Below, one piece after another: positions 1 through 14,800 of a stretch of 64,000 bases of DNA (positions are counted from its first letter, which is position 1; every line of letters starts with the position of its first letter). The notes under the pieces are model-generated. The model saw only the letters and a program-made list of their open reading frames with translations. It searched no databases and was not told the DNA's origin. This DNA comes from Parelaphostrongylus tenuis. Its lineage: Eukaryota; Nematoda; Chromadorea; Rhabditida; Metastrongylidae. The DNA lies in NCBI GenBank assembly GCA_019055375.1, contig JAHQIW010005536.1, positions 62,001-126,000 of the forward strand, read 5' to 3'. The translations under genes were made by a program, and so were the position numbers.

Positions 1-425
1 AAAAATTGTTCCTCCGCTTTGAAAGACACTCAACAAACGTCTGACTCCGATACTAGAAAATCCTCGCTACACATTCATGTGCTTTTCGCGCTTCCAGCGA
101 AGTAATATTTGGATTGCGCAGCCGTTGTAAAATATAATCCTATTTTGAATTTCACAACTTTACAAAATAATCTTCTCGAAAACGGCTACGTCAACGCTAG
201 CCAGAAATTTAAGCTTTTGAATGATTGCTAACACACTATGTAAAATTCTTGTTCAGCGACAGGGATCGGTTTTTGATCTCCATGCCTTCTGACGGAAAAG
301 AATCGGGAATCTTTATGAGGATAATTTCACTTCAAGTCACTTGTAGAACAATATGTCTGCAGAATGTAATTGCAGTGTCAATCAGCTTCTGTTCAGCTCA
401 AAGTAAGCTTGATAGTAATTGACGT
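1..425. repeat. Dispersed repeat, uninterrupted copy
   Basis: This segment matches a repeat at 39,393-39,524 plus 40,250-40,430, for example the shared words tcatgtg, ttgcgc, gccagaaatttaagctttt-like and gatcggtttttgat-like. It extends off the left edge. It contains no coding signal I trust and serves as the empty site for the mariner at 39,527. Confidence 0.6.
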
Positions 426-3340
426 ATTGCTACCATCAAAGCGAATGTCATGGAGATCACACATTTTCTGATTTGTCGATTTTACCCGTGATTAGACCCG
501 TGAGTCATCTGAACACAATTCTTATTACGGTCAAAGTGCGTAACCGCTTTTTGGTTCTCTTTGAATTGATATTAAAAGGTTATTAGAGCGTGGATTTAGC
601 TTTTTCTATGGAACATCTCCAGATTTCCGATTCGGTCTACCTAACCCTTGATTATGCGTTTCACGCTAGACTAGGTGACATGAGGCTTCAAATCGGGTTT
701 GATGAATTCCGCTTAGCATAGAATCTGTTAATGTTGAATCTACCAGGTATTTAGGATAAGAAAGAGTTGAAGTTGACTGAATTTTGTTGTCGTATATAGA
801 AGGAAAAGCTCTTATGTTGTGACGTCTTCCGGGCTTTCTGTGTCTCAAAACTTATAAGTCAGTTCTCGTCATTGCCCTTCCTTCATGGGTGCTTCTGTTT
901 GCAAACATCATACATTAAATACGTTAAGTTATGCGACGCTGAAAGTTCAGGTCATCATACACCATTTGTTTTTACAAGAAGATTTGATTCTTGTAACTTC
1001 TGTCGTCCTTCTCGATGTTACCATATCGGCACACATCGTTAGCTCGGTCACTGGTCTGGACTGGGTTTTGATTTGTACGTATAAGACAAAGCTTTAATAC
1101 AGACCTGATTTCTCAAAGTATTTCGACTGAGAATGGGAAGATTTGTGCTGTATTGCCGATATGTCATAAGGGAGACTAAGCAAAGAATTAAATAAAACCG
1201 AATGTTGCCTCTACTCTGCCTCAGCGAACTAAAGAATCAAACGATACTTACGACTACGTGGAGTCGTTCTAACTTTTCGTCATTGATTTCGGTTAATTGC
1301 AGAATTTTGAGTTGACTACTACCACCATGACTGTTCGTATATTGTGCAGCGATTAGATGAGATGTTCTTTACGTAGCACGTTTTTCTTGAATTGACAGAG
1401 TGTTTGGACAAACATCGTTCCCCATTCATTCGGAATGTGCAATTTGATATCAGTCTTATCAGTCTTTTCTGAAGAAATAAAACACCTATGCTATGTTTAG
1501 TAAAGTCGAATTCATCGCTGTTCTTCCAAGGAATTGATCATCGCTGAGCACTCAAATCTCAAAATCTCAAACTTCAGTGTCTTTAGGATGATGGGCCTCA
1601 AGCTCATAATTTGATGGACTGCCTTTGTTGATATGTTAAGCTTCGTGTACACCGAGTTTTGCGAGACAATGTATTGAAGTGAGCCATATGGTGGCTGTTA
1701 CCCTTGAAGAACCGGCGTAGTCACGAATGACTGAGGGAGTTGAGCGACGAAAAACCCCAGCCATTTCTCATCTGCATCGGAATTCGTCTTTTCACCACAG
1801 TTTCCGCAAATTCTTCCGTCTGAATTTTCCGCTCACTTTCGCTGATTTGTGGTAATTAGTCGTCCATTTTCGATTCCACCTAATAACACTCAAGTGCCGC
1901 TCAAGCATGATCCGTACTTTTCTAGATTTAACCCAACGTCCTAGTTAGTGAGAGTCCAGCTTCTTGTATGGGGGTGGATGCATTTTTTACTGATTCTCTT
2001 TAATCTGCAAAGTTGAAATTTCGACACCTTTCGAAAAAATATGATATAGATTTTGTATTTCCACAATACCACTTGAATATATTCTATAAGCTTGGCTTCA
2101 GCACCTATAAAAATATGTTTTTTTCAGCTTTCTTAGAACTTTTGTGTGAAATGTATCACCTATCGAAAAAGTGGACATTTCCTCATTTTATTTCTCTTTT
2201 TATTCTTCTTCTTATTGTTTCATTTTTCAAATATCATCAATACTATCCTTACAAAAGAAGTCCGTTCTTGTGCTTGACGATCTTCAGAATAGTAGCAGGC
2301 GCCATAACTCATGTTTTTTAACTGCATTTTTCACCACTGATTAATAGCCACCTACATATTATTTTTCTGGATACTGAACTATAGAGTGTCGCATGGGATT
2401 CCCTTTCAGAAAAGTTAAAGCATTTTACATTCCCGTGAATTCGCTTACAATAAATCTAAGCCTAAGCGCCGTAATTTTGAAGGAGACCAAGTCGCAAGGA
2501 ACGGCTTACGAGCGTAGGTCCACAGTTTGTGATGACCATATAGTGGCATCCTAACTTGATTATCCCGGAAGTCCAGGAACGGAAAAACTTGCTCGACCAA
2601 CGATAAACCAGCCTTTGTACTTCCCTCAATAGGTGTTTCCGTCCTGTCAGATATCAAAATCGATGAAAGATGATCGGTTGCTGTGAGCACCGTTTTCTCC
2701 AGACCAAAGGTATCAGTGAACTTGGATGGGAGCAGAATGAACATTGGGGTGAAAGGCATAATATCTGGTAATCACTCACGTCGTCATCAGCTGAAGAACT
2801 CTTCAATCACAAGAAGTTCGAAACCGCATCTCATCATTCATTATGAAGTCGGAGAAAAGAAGGAAATCAAAGCTGGATCCAGCTCCAATGCATATCACAC
2901 TACAGGCAATAAATGCGGATTATAAAAGATTCTTGACAGATGAACCGATGCTACATTCAGAATCACTGCCAAAATTGCCCGTTTAGTGTCCTATACAGGT
3001 TTTCGCGAAGACTGATCATGTCATACGCTCCAGCCAGTTCTTATGAATAAAATTCAGACGTTAGAGGGAATGTAATTCTCACTGGGTTTTGTTCTCCCCT
3101 TATTTAAGACGCAGCTTGTATCATAAAAAGTTGCAGATGCACATTGCTCTCTTTCATAGCTACTTCTGACAACGAAAAACACATCACAGCTTCAAAATGC
3201 ACATAATCCTGTTAACTATCATCGGGTAAAGTAATGAATATGCTTATACATTCTGATACTGCTATCAAAACCATTATATGTAACGAAGAACGCGATTCAC
3301 GGCGACCCCATGCAACTATAGCGACTATTAAGAGAAAAGC
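426..3340. other. No supported gene
   Basis: Intergenic or 5' flank of grdn-1. A 104-codon minus-strand ORF at 2,445-2,759 (IEGSTKAGLSLVEQVFPFLD) is unusually open and could be an old exon or transposon piece, but I found no family or splice pattern. Nothing else stands out. Confidence 0.5.
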
Positions 3341-3439
3341 AAAGAAGGATCTGCCTAGAGGACATCTTTTCGGCGAGAGTTTTTCGTCGCCATGTTAACT
3401 GGGGGCGAAGGAGTTATCCGATTAGAATTTAGAAGGCGT

Positions 3440-3690
3440 ATGAATTAATGAGATTTTCGAGGACGCCGTCAGCTTGCTGACGACATCGTCATTTTCCTAA
3501 AGAGGACCAATAAAGTAAAGACGTTAATCAAGAAACTCTGCGAAAAAGGATATGACTGCACAAATTCAGAAGAAAACTGTTATCAAAAAAAAAAATTCGA
3601 GTGCAGTGCAGAAAAATTTGAAATGGGTAGTTCTTTTGTACAAGAAGACAATTATCTGATCATCTTAAATGAGCAGTCAGAGTAACATGA
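3440..3690 (+). mobile_element. Non-LTR reverse transcriptase fragment
   Basis: Contains LADDIVIFLKRTNKVKTLIK, the catalytic ADD block of non-LTR reverse transcriptases, followed by sequence resembling the next conserved part. Frameshifts and an A-run at about 3,586 break it. A dead fragment. Confidence 0.6.
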
Positions 3691-3825
3691 AAGAATAAAC
3701 TGTGCAGAAATAAAGAGCCTCAAGGTCGCATTCGCGCATCACAACAATCACAGGACATGATTGACGGACTCATAACTCCGCGCTCACTTGTTTGATTTCA
3801 CTCTTTGCTGGAGGGCGTGTGTGAC

Positions 3826-4085
3826 GTAGTGGTTGGAGGTGCTCTACGACATACACGTGATCGATCAGTCAATGCCTGAAGATTCGATCCCGGCTCAGGC
3901 TTACCAAACCTTCCATCTCGCCGGGTCGGTAACTTGGTACTATGGAAGGAGAGTAGCACTGATCTGATAGATCGTTAAGGTCACCGCATCATTATAATAG
4001 ATAGATATACATTCATTCACCTCAAGCGTTGCTAGGTGGAGGATGAGTGCATGGCGCATCTCTTCGGATTGATCAACGCCAGGAG
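3826..4085 (+). mobile_element. tRNA-derived SINE, family 1, copy A
   Basis: A tRNA-like head (A-box region gtagtggttgg, B-box gattcgatccc near 3,886) precedes a body shared with 40,968-41,240, including accaaaccttccatc-like, gataaattggtacc-like, ggtcaccgc and cattcacctcaa words. It is not a functional tRNA. Confidence 0.7.
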
Positions 4086-4439
4086 CCTTATCCAGAAAAC
4101 AAAAGCTTAGGAGCTTCAAGCTTTAAAGCTTTTATTTTCTTTACAATGTCTTGTACAGCTGAGACATGAATGCACACCATATTATCTCCGCAAATAATGC
4201 AGATCACCCACGGAGCTTCAAACGATTTTTCTTGAGGAATGATCTCCACACCTATCATCGTTCTTTGATATATGCAGATGAGTATCGTGATTTTTATCTT
4301 GTCTTGGAAAATAGCGGAACACACAACAAAACTGAAGCACACTATTGGTCTGGTGAGAGCAGACGACGAAAACATGAATAAATGACCATCGAGTCGATGT
4401 TTCCGCTTAACAGGACGTCCAAATATGTGCATACAGTTT

Positions 4440-5808
4440 TACTCTATATTCTCCGTAGTATTAGCATTTAGATAAGATTCTCGGAATGCGAAGTGTTATT
4501 TGCTGATATAATAACATTCGAGCACATAAATTACACTAGTAACAATCATCTAGAAGCCAAACAAGTGTAAAATGTGCCTTTACCCAGCCCGAACAAATAA
4601 TGGAGACGAGTCAGTGCTATCAACTGTCACTTTTCGTCGTTGTCTAGTTTGAAGTCGTGTATCTGTGATCATGGCTAAGGTCATTTAGAGTCAGTATAGG
4701 TTACACCACTATGAAAGTCTTATTCAGTAATTATTTATTCATTAATCAGCTATGGCACTTGAGTGAAGTGAAACTTACGCACATCTATCCCCAACCTGTA
4801 TGGTCTTTTAGCCCAATCAGACTCCATTCCTTGATAGATAGCTAGCCTGTTTGTGACGTGAGGAATCTAATGGAACACGTTTATCCATTGGCCGGTTTTT
4901 CAAATTGAGCAGTATACAATTATGATGGTCCACATATGCAGTCTCTGTTCCATTGATGCACAATGGGTGTGATCCATCGTTTAACAATATTTTATACCTG
5001 CACTGACTCTTTCAAAGCCTTTTTTTTTTGAATTTGCTTTACTCTAAACATGTTTCACAGCCTGCGGCCACCTTATCAGTAGTGCTAGCAACTCGTCAAT
5101 AAGATCGTATACATTCTATACTACATGATTTGCGTCATAACTATGCTATTTGATTCTCATTTTCCGAAAAGATCACCAGTAAATTCCAAAATAGAATAAG
5201 CAAAGTAAGAAGAGTGTAACTGAATTTGGTTTTTTTCCTAGTCAGCCTTTTAATGTAAGTGATGTTTGTGGGAATTCTGCATCGAATGACAATCAAAGTG
5301 AAATCGAAGAATTCTCCAACTACAGTGCATATGTCAGTAGCAAAGTTATGCATTAATTTTTACTAGTTCACCATATGTTTGCATTTTTCTTTCTTAGAGT
5401 GCTTGAAACGCAGTAATCTAGAATAATAAACATAAAGTCGTTGGTTCCATCCTACTCCCTTGAGTTAACTTAGTCTCCGTACGTTCGGTGTCTGCTAATT
5501 GACAAGGGAGTACTTTGATCCATTGATAAACCGCCGTTAGCCATTCTAAGGCCCAGTAGACATTCAGTCATCTCTACGATGTGATTTCTCACTATGCTGC
5601 TGGTGGTCTGATTTTTGTATTTCCTCCTCTTTGAGAACATCATTCTTTCTCCATTATGTAATCCCATTTGACTGAATTTACTTATCGCAGCGAACTAATG
5701 GCGTTCACACTTGACAGGTTATGGGTGTGAGGTGCAGAAACGTGTTCTTGTCGAGTATTCTTACGCAAGCAGCTGTTTGCTATACTTTCAGTCAATTTCT
5801 TCTTTCAG
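4440..5808. other. Upstream flank of the first recognised grdn-1 exon
   Basis: No gene, RNA or repeat that I can support. The promoter and any 5' exon of grdn-1 would be expected here or further upstream; none could be singled out. Confidence 0.4.
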
Positions 5809-8800
5809 ACTATAAATGGAGTACTGGTGATGCTGAACGAGCAACAATTCTGGAATCATCCGTTGGGAACATGGCTCAAGTCCGTTACACTCTCTTTTCT
5901 TTACATATTAGGATTAATGAACAAGGGATCATGTTGAGTGCTTTAGTTTCGGTTGAACAGATTATTCTGACTCGATTTCTGAAATGCACAACCTCTCCTT
6001 AGCGTCCATTGACCTATAGATGCTTCTGATTTAAAGTTTACTATACATTGAAGCTACCAGATATTTGGCTAGGAGTGATTTCTTAGTGGGGAAATTTGCT
6101 TTCCTCTGAAGAATCGTCCTTCGAACTCTCAGAAGTTTTCTAAATAGTAAGGTGCATTTCTAAATATCTCCAGAAGTACATAGTGAAACTCTATTCAACG
6201 ATGTCATCTCTTGAATTGGATTTTCACTTCAATTTTCTAATGTTTGCGAGTTGAAAAACTGCAATGCGATTGGCGGAATCATTGTTTGTTCACAAAACAG
6301 CAGAACTGAAATACTTTTGTAGACGTTGGCCTTTTTTCCCTCCTCTTTCTTATATCTCATGATCTCACGATGTTCCTTGCTAACTAAGTTATCTTAAGCT
6401 AAAATGGCTAGAAAATATTGAGTAAAAATTTTGTAAGTTAAGGTGATATGTAGAAGAGGAAAAGTCATTTTAAAAAGAGTCTAAAAGCTGAGAAAACATA
6501 CTTAACAGTGATTTGGCACTCGGACACACCCCAATCGTGGAGGAGAAGAGGTGGCGTTTGCCGTGTCGAACGAATCTACCATTGCAGTATGGCGAGCTGT
6601 GCGATGGCGTACTTCTGAGCGTCATCTTCCATCAAATGTAAGTCCATATCTTTCAACTTTGGGCACTTCGTTTTTTTCTTGCTTCTATCACTTACTTCAC
6701 TACAAACCATTGTTCTGCTTGTCTACGTCATTACTGAAAGTAAGTCTACAAATCCATGGTGGTCCTTTGAATGATACGTCTCGCTCTTGCACTCATTTTG
6801 AATGCGAGAAAGAGTTTTTATAAATTCTCTGGACCGATTTCCTGCTAATGTCAACATTAATGAGATAATTCACTGTTTCATTGATGAGCAGACAAGAGTT
6901 CGTTAAAAAATTAATTCAACAAATGTCGTTTTGATGGTTTCGACCTTTTCCAGAGCATGGAAAGGTCAAGTTGACACAAATTACTCATTTTAAAACTTTC
7001 ATAAGCTTCGTAGAAACAACCTTCCGAACAAATTTTTGTTCACATAGTAAACAGCTTCTGTTAAACAATCACCGTTTTATTCTTGTTGAGTCTTTCAGTT
7101 ATTCAATGATGACCAACCGCTCAGACTCTTTCATGGGTCAAAAATAAGTGTGGCTCAGCAGAAAAAAATCTGCCTGAGGTATGGCAAAAGGTCACACGTG
7201 ATTACAAGAGTCTCCTTGCGGGTCAACTTCGTTTCTACAAATCACCTGTATCACCTGTCGTCCCGTTGATCGTCGAGTGACTCGAGCGGGTACCAGCAAC
7301 TCTTCCATTTTTCCCTATCGCGTGCAAGAGTAGCCCAGTGGGTTCTCCTTGCTCTAGGAATTCGCTGAGCATCATATCTTTCTTCCATCGCTTTCGTGAA
7401 GAAATCGGACCAACGGGTCAGTGGTCTTCCTTTAGAGCGCTTGACGTCCCGAGGAATCCAGTCAAAAATGCCAAAAACAGTAACAGTTTCTACAAATATA
7501 GTTTTATATATGCACATTATTGTTTACTTCCTTTGAGCTGTTTTTGTGAAGTCCAGTTCATGCTTAATCCAATGTTTACAAGTTTTTTTTTATCACTCAA
7601 GCCCTTATTGTCAGAAAACATCTAACTCCTGCGTAAGATCCGCATCAGGTAACAGTGTTGACGATACCAACAGGACCGCGGTAAATTCAAATTCTACTTT
7701 ATGGTGAGCTTTCAAGTGGTTTACTACTTAATTGTGCCTAAGCAATGTTCCCATGTGCTGACTGACTTGTGACGTACGATGAAAACGTCTTTCCTACGAA
7801 ACGAGCAGCACCCATACTAAGTAGTTCGGCAATTCCATGTCTAATGCGGACAACAGTACAGCCGAAGTCATGTCCTAGTACGACTGACATACGTGGTAGT
7901 TTTCCGCTAAACTGAGTGAAAATAAACAACATATACCAGATGTGTGGGATTTTTCGTCCATCAAGAAAGCAGTGCCAAATGGGCGTCTCTGCACGGCGAG
8001 AGAGTATGAATGGGTGCCTTAAGAGCACCCGCTCGAGTTTCTCGATGATTAACGGGATTACAGGTGACAGGTGACATATGTCTACGAGTGAAATCTATTC
8101 CGTCCTTATTAACCAGCAACTGTTATTAGGAGGCAGACATATGATCGAGCTAATGTTTGATTGTGAGCTGCGCGATTGTTCGAGCGACGAATCACTTTGC
8201 ACATCTGCTCGGCTTTCGAGATTCAGAGTTAGTTCTAGTGCTAACAGGCGCCTGTCTCGTCCTGTTGGGACTAATCAGTAGCACCCTCTCTCGTTTCGGC
8301 CGATGCCCTGAGGATAAATAACCCTTCATGAAGGAGTCGACGCCGAGTAAAAAAATCACCCCATATCAGATGATGGAAATCACCTGACATTGTGGTACGA
8401 AGACCTTTAAAAATTGGGAAATCTTAGATATACACGATGAACCGATGGCATCCAATTTTCTAAGTACTTCGCATTTTTTGCTACTATTGCTTGACTTGCT
8501 CAAACCAAAAGTACCAGTATTCCACTCTGTAATTACGAAGCAATCATCATTACCAACGGAATATAGAGCGAAAACTACTCATTGTACGGTTAACATAACC
8601 ACGCATTTTTAATAATCTACTCCGATATCAAACGGCGCATTTCAACAATACATGAAGCGCCATTACTTTTGCACCATTTTAATGTTATTCCGCTAATTGA
8701 TGTGATGTTGTCAAAATGCTACTAAAGCACTGTAGGACGGAAGATTACTCTAGCTTTGTTTGAGTTGAATGACTAGGATTGGTAATGATGATTGTGCATC

Positions 8801-11800
8801 TAGAGTGATGATGATGATCACGGGTACAACAGCATTCGCATTTTCAATTTCTACTGCAGCATCAGATATGAGAAAGTGCCCATTTGTGCTCCGACTTCAT
8901 TGTCACTTGAGGACAGTTGTTTACAGCGCCGATAGAATAAAAACATAGGTGACAGAAAATCAAGCCAAGGATCGCAAATGATATGGTAGATAACCCATCA
9001 GCTCTAGAATGATCTTTGTGAGTTCGAATCTCAAATGAGGTTCGGCTTCTGATTCTTGTGATTGTTTCCTGTGATTGTATTCGACATGGTACCCGTCCAT
9101 GAAAGGCGAATAGGTGTAAATAGAAGGTTAAGCAGTCAGTGTGGCTCTTTTGTGAACTGCTCACAGTAATGCTATAATTCTTCTGGTCAGCGGCTGTATG
9201 TTCACAACTAGAAATTAGCTTTGCTCTTTGTTTCTCGCCGAATTGCTCACTCTCATTGATTATATCCAGTCATTCGTCGTCGTCCTCACACCGGCGATTC
9301 GCTTCAGCTAATTGCCTACTATGGAAGTTCAAGGTTGGACAAATTCATTCGCTCGACGCGCCGCTTTCTGCTATTCTCACACAAAGCGAATCACTACTCT
9401 GTTATTCGAACATTCTACTCTGACATCCTTTTGAAATCGTGTTTTCTCTAATCATTCAAATCGATGGTGTAAGGTGGAACTCCTTGAAATCCGTTTAAAA
9501 CCTCAATAACATTTTCACTGGATGGTGTCAATAAAAAATTCCCATATTTGACAAAAATGTTAGAGTATATTAGATAGTTTGAGTTTTTAATTACTTTGAA
9601 AGCAAACGATATGTGATGTATTCATCAAGTGCATGTCTCTATGAAACGTTGCAACCGGTTCGCATTCAGGAACATTCAGGAAATCCAAAAAATCGTATAA
9701 ATCATTTACACAATTTCGTGATTCAGAAGGCATTTTCCTATTCCCGAACATTTCAGTGTACTGCGCCTTGTTTACAATTAGAACAACTTGATTTGTTTTC
9801 TATTCGACATACATGTGATACGAACGATTCTCTTTAGAGATCCATCATCTGCGGATGTACTGTCTCCAAGGGAAGTACGACAAAGCGAGCACGATCTGCA
9901 AGCGAAGAAGCGCCTTTTTGCAGCTCTGATTGACGCAATTAGAAGGCTGTACAAAGTAATTTTTGTCCATATGAATCTTTTTTTCCACTTCTACATTTCA
10001 CCACACGTCTCTTGAGGTGTGCATTGGGATATTGAATCAAAAAAATAATAAAGGAAATCTCAGAAAACGTGAGTAGTTATGGTTTTGATTTCTTTGGTAC
10101 TATAGAACCTCTTAGTAACGTTGGTCTTGATCAACATGTCACAAGTGACATGAGGTTGAGAGTTGCTAATCGAACGATTTCTTCACTATCAGAAGCATTT
10201 TGCTGAGTTTTTATTTCTTTCAAAATAATTTGCGCGTCCTCTACTTTCATTGAGAAACGAAACTACTTGAAAAAGCTACACGTAAACTTCTAATATTCAG
10301 AACGTCAAACTCGTTGTTCATGTTGGTGATAGTACGTACTGGCTTCAGGTCGATATTTTCTGCTTGTTGTTAATTGTTAAGCTCATGCGTAACATCATCA
10401 AAAGCTCTACATCTTTATATTTGCCTGTCTCGCTTAGAATCAATACATCCTGACAGCTTATTTTAAGCCTTTCAAGAGGCCTGTTATGAGCATCTGTACA
10501 GTAAAATACACTGTACACTCCATCTTCCGAAACCCATTTGTCGTCTCAGAATCTCTGTTCGATTGAATTCACTGATGCGCTACATAACACAAAATATGGA
10601 GGGATTTTAGTCATTTTTAGTAGCTGGCTCTGTTGAATTTGTATGGTAGAATTTTCGTAGCTCGCGATCACGAGTGTGATCAAAGCGTTTCTGTTCTGCT
10701 TCCTTGGAAATCATTGCGTCTGCATTGCAGAGTTGGCTTTGCACAATGAGCACATACAAAACTAGAAGTGCGGTACTAATGGCATCTCTTAGTTCTAACC
10801 CTTCTCAATCACAAGTGCATACACAAGTTTCGATTCATGCGTCAACTGTTTGAGCTACATTTTTGCCTCTATCACTCTTCTGCCTTTTTAATCTGATCCT
10901 ATTTCGAAGAGGACAAAAAGCCGAATTGGACAGTAGGAGGCGATGTTATAAACTAGTTCACCGGGCCTTTGCTTATTACTGATTATGCAGGTGAAAGAAA
11001 GGACAAAGCTCTCGGTTTTGAACACTTCCTGACGAATGAGCCATGCGTTTGACTCCAATCGTAGCATCCTCGATAGGGGATTGAATGCATATTTCGCCTT
11101 TACAAAGACTCGTGGTAGCCTATCGATGATCATGTCAGTGCTGCTGTCTTCTCAAAAAAATCTGGTACTAAATCGCCTACCCCGAATGGATAAGCTCAGT
11201 AAGCTTCAAGCTTGGGATCGAACCATCGACAACGTGTGTGCCAGTACCTTCAATTCACGCGCCAGTGCGCTCATTATTCCACTTTTAATATATTCATTTT
11301 TGAGCATATACTAAAATTAGAAAGATTCAGAGAGGATCACTTAATGTGTATCAGACACTGATCTAAATGCATAAAAATCGCGAGTCATAACTATGGCGGA
11401 TTTATCAGTTTAAGTGAAGACATTAGAATTTACAAATTACTGCCATTAAAATACAAGATTTCTCTTTCAAAAACAACAAAATTCATATCGTCCAGATCCA
11501 ACAGATTGTTTTTTTTCACAGTTTTGTATTTTTATCACCAAGAAAATCGAAATGAATCGTTAACAATTGTCGTTGCATCGCTAGCGTTTGAAATAAAAAG
11601 ACCCCATTCACATATTATTTCTACATTCGATTTTTGAACATCTCAAGGTAGAAGGAATGGTCATAAAAGTAATCTGACCATCAATCGCATTAGAAAAAAC
11701 ATTCGATCAATTATTACGTCAAATTATATACTTTTCAAGCACTCTAATTTACCAGTAAGTAGTCTTCAACAGACAAGCTTGGCCCACTATGTGTTGTATT

Positions 11801-14800
11801 TCTTCGCTCAAGTTCACGTCATCGAGAAAGGTATTGAGTTTCGCTCCTGTTTCCACTTGCAGTTCAAGCAATACGGTATTGCTATTCGTTTTTTATGTCT
11901 ATTGTCCCGTACCGTCACTTTCTCCTCATTAGAGCTGAGCTATACAAGACTGTAGAATTTTCATTCTGCTGCGAAGGTGAGGAACCAGTTGACGCAGTAA
12001 AATAGCAGCATTGGAATGCAAATTTTACAGGAAACCTTGGAAGAACAACGGCGAACACTTCGAAGTGAAATGATCGTCGTTTTGCGCACAAAGAGGACTC
12101 CTGCCTTTGTCATTCAAAGAACTACTGGATATCATAAGTTGCAAAAAAAAAGTCCAGGCATTTCATCTGTGAGTTGGGATTCAGCAAAGATTCACGGTTG
12201 CTCGCACCCTCATCAGTCCAAACGTTTTCTTGTTACGGTGGCTTTTTTAAAAAGTACCATCGGACGGTTTGAAGCCCAAGAAGTTCCCTTTATTTTATTT
12301 CAAGTCCCTTATAACATTACGTTTAAATGAAATCCCAGCGATAGCATACCGCTTACTAGAGAGATTGTATAGCTTTGGAATGATGCATCTCCGCTGTAAA
12401 GGGATTTACCTTTTACAAAATTGTACATGACAAATTTCCAACGACTTCTTGGCATGCGAATCCTTGATATTGGGTTTTCTCTCTACCTAAATCTAGAATG
12501 CTTGGTAATCCGAAGCAAAGGAGATTTTTATATAAAGTAAGTCTTCTTATTGTTAAAAGGTTCCGTAAAACAACGATAATTGGAAACGCTATATAGCACA
12601 TAGAGCGTTAAACTTCTTACAAATTCTACTTTAGCATCAGAAACTACATGAATTTGGTAGTTGTGTAGATTTTTCTCAACGTCCAGAATGAAACCTTTGG
12701 GGATTCAATACTATCTGTCGTTCCGTATATAAAAACACGGTGAGGAATATGTTGACGAAATGGCAAGAATTTGTTTGTATTCGAAAAATTGAACAAACAT
12801 ACGAAAACGAAACCACACAAAAGATTTAGCAATGCGTCATGCAAGCGTAGAAGATGGTAGAGTAAACGTTGCGAATTTGGTACAGGCAAAGAAAAACATC
12901 AATTCGCAATCTTGTAAAAGACTATAGGTCGGAACTCTTTCCAAAATGTTTTAGTTTAGAGTTGAAATCATCATAATTAACTTTAGAGCAGGATGCGGGT
13001 TAGAAAGAACGTAAAAATTCTCTTCAAAACATCAATTGGTTTTCGTCTGAAAAAGGCACCACTTTTTTATCATGTCTAAACATCGCGTGCTAGTCACAGT
13101 TCATCTGCAAAGTACATAACTAGTCCGTTGTAAATCGTAATACTGTTTCTACTTGTTCGAAATTTTCAAGACCGTGGACCCTCGGCCTCTGCATCTCCAA
13201 CTGGTAACTCTGGACGGTCTGCTCCACCTTCACTGCATCTCCGACCCCCAGCGTGCCATTGTTAGACGCAATGGGCTAGGAGGTAGACATTCAGGAGAGG
13301 TGGAGGAAATCCGTCCAAAGTTCCAGCTAGAGATGCAGGGGCCGTGGGTCCACAGTTGCGAAGAGTGTTCAGCTGTCGAGTGGATCCCAAGAAGAGATTG
13401 GATTATTTGCCACTGAGTAAACATGACGTCGGTTTGCCCTTCATTTCTTATAAACCGTGATCATCGCTCGGATACCGCTTAACAGCCTTTTCGTAGGCCA
13501 TAAAGAAAGAAGCTTAACTTTCTGCGGGCATCACCTTCTTCCGAAGTCTGGTAGGGGTCGTTTAAAAGATGAAGTATATTTTTTATACTCAGATTTTACA
13601 TGGAATGACAAATGAGGTCATATATAGGATTAGAACGTCTTTTCATGTGTGAATGAAAGTTTAGCTTCAAAATGATAGCGTCAATCCGTAGCACCTTGGG
13701 AGTTTTGTGGATTAAAACTTCTGGTCGTTGTGTTGCGTTCGTGCATTTGATTGCAAAGCTTTACCATGATGGTGTTGTCGCATCCGTTTGTCAATCTCTC
13801 GCTAGAGATAATGCCACGTTGATCCGTATGCATTCATAATAACCTTTTTCTTGAAAGTTAAATCGTTTTGGGGGTTTCACGAATGAATTTTTCTTCGCAA
13901 TCAAGGCTAGATTTTAGGTGCATGGAATTTCAGTCGTGCAAACTCCTTCATTATCGTTTGGAAAAGTTGCAAAAATAATTGACGATCAATATTTTCTTGA
14001 ACATTGCTCAATAACAATTTAGACTGCCCACTGTTACTATTACTAGACGTCAACATCTTAACTTTTTATCTCTGCCACCTCTATTAATAATTTCTCGCAT
14101 TTTTCTTGAACTAATAGGTTGGGCTCAAGTTCCGAGGAAATGCTTGTAAAACATTTATCTATGCACCTATTACACACGAACAAAGACAAAACTAATAGTC
14201 GAAGTGCTCCCCTTCAACTTCAAGCACTTCCTGCCACTTATCCGGCAAAAGATCGATTCCGCAAGCACAAAATTCTGATTTCTCACTGATGCGTTGATGC
14301 GTTCACTTGCCACCGTTGCATTTGAACCCAACCGTTCATGCATCACAAACAACATTTGCTCTCTTGTTAACTCCATCTTGAGATAAGTACATAAATTACG
14401 TACCAATCAACGCGCGAGAAGACTGGCTTTTGAGTGAGCCCAAAAACACAACAAATGACTACACCCAAAAAAAGTTACAATCATTTTCTGAGAACTTTTC
14501 CCCAATTTAATATCTGCTGAATCTGGACTAGTTCCTCTCATTTCTGTCGTGAAATCACTGGAACAGCCCTCATAGAAAAAACTTGCGGGCTGCTGAGTTT
14601 TAAGCATTTAAGTCCATATTTTCGTCAAAATCGCGATGATTGGAAAGTCAAAGATGGTATGGAAACATCTCAATGATAGATTTGAAACATCGAAAGTGGA
14701 TCAGGCGCACAAAGGACAACTATCTGACAACTTGTAGAGGCCAAATGGTGACGCCACGTCTGAATTGCCTCCTCCTACGAACTCATTTAATTTGAAGCTT

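Noticed and set aside
3826..3930. tRNA-like head with B box
   Set aside because: No cloverleaf can be drawn and the body recurs elsewhere; it is a SINE, not a tRNA gene.
4088..4432. 114-codon minus-strand ORF
   Set aside because: It partly overlaps the edge of a SINE and shows no family or coding pattern.
13153..13416. Peptide IFKTVDPRP resembling the Hook MLQIDPRP segment
   Set aside because: It lies in the left arm of a hairpin element, and the real segment is split between exons 6,509-6,637 and 9,838-9,955.
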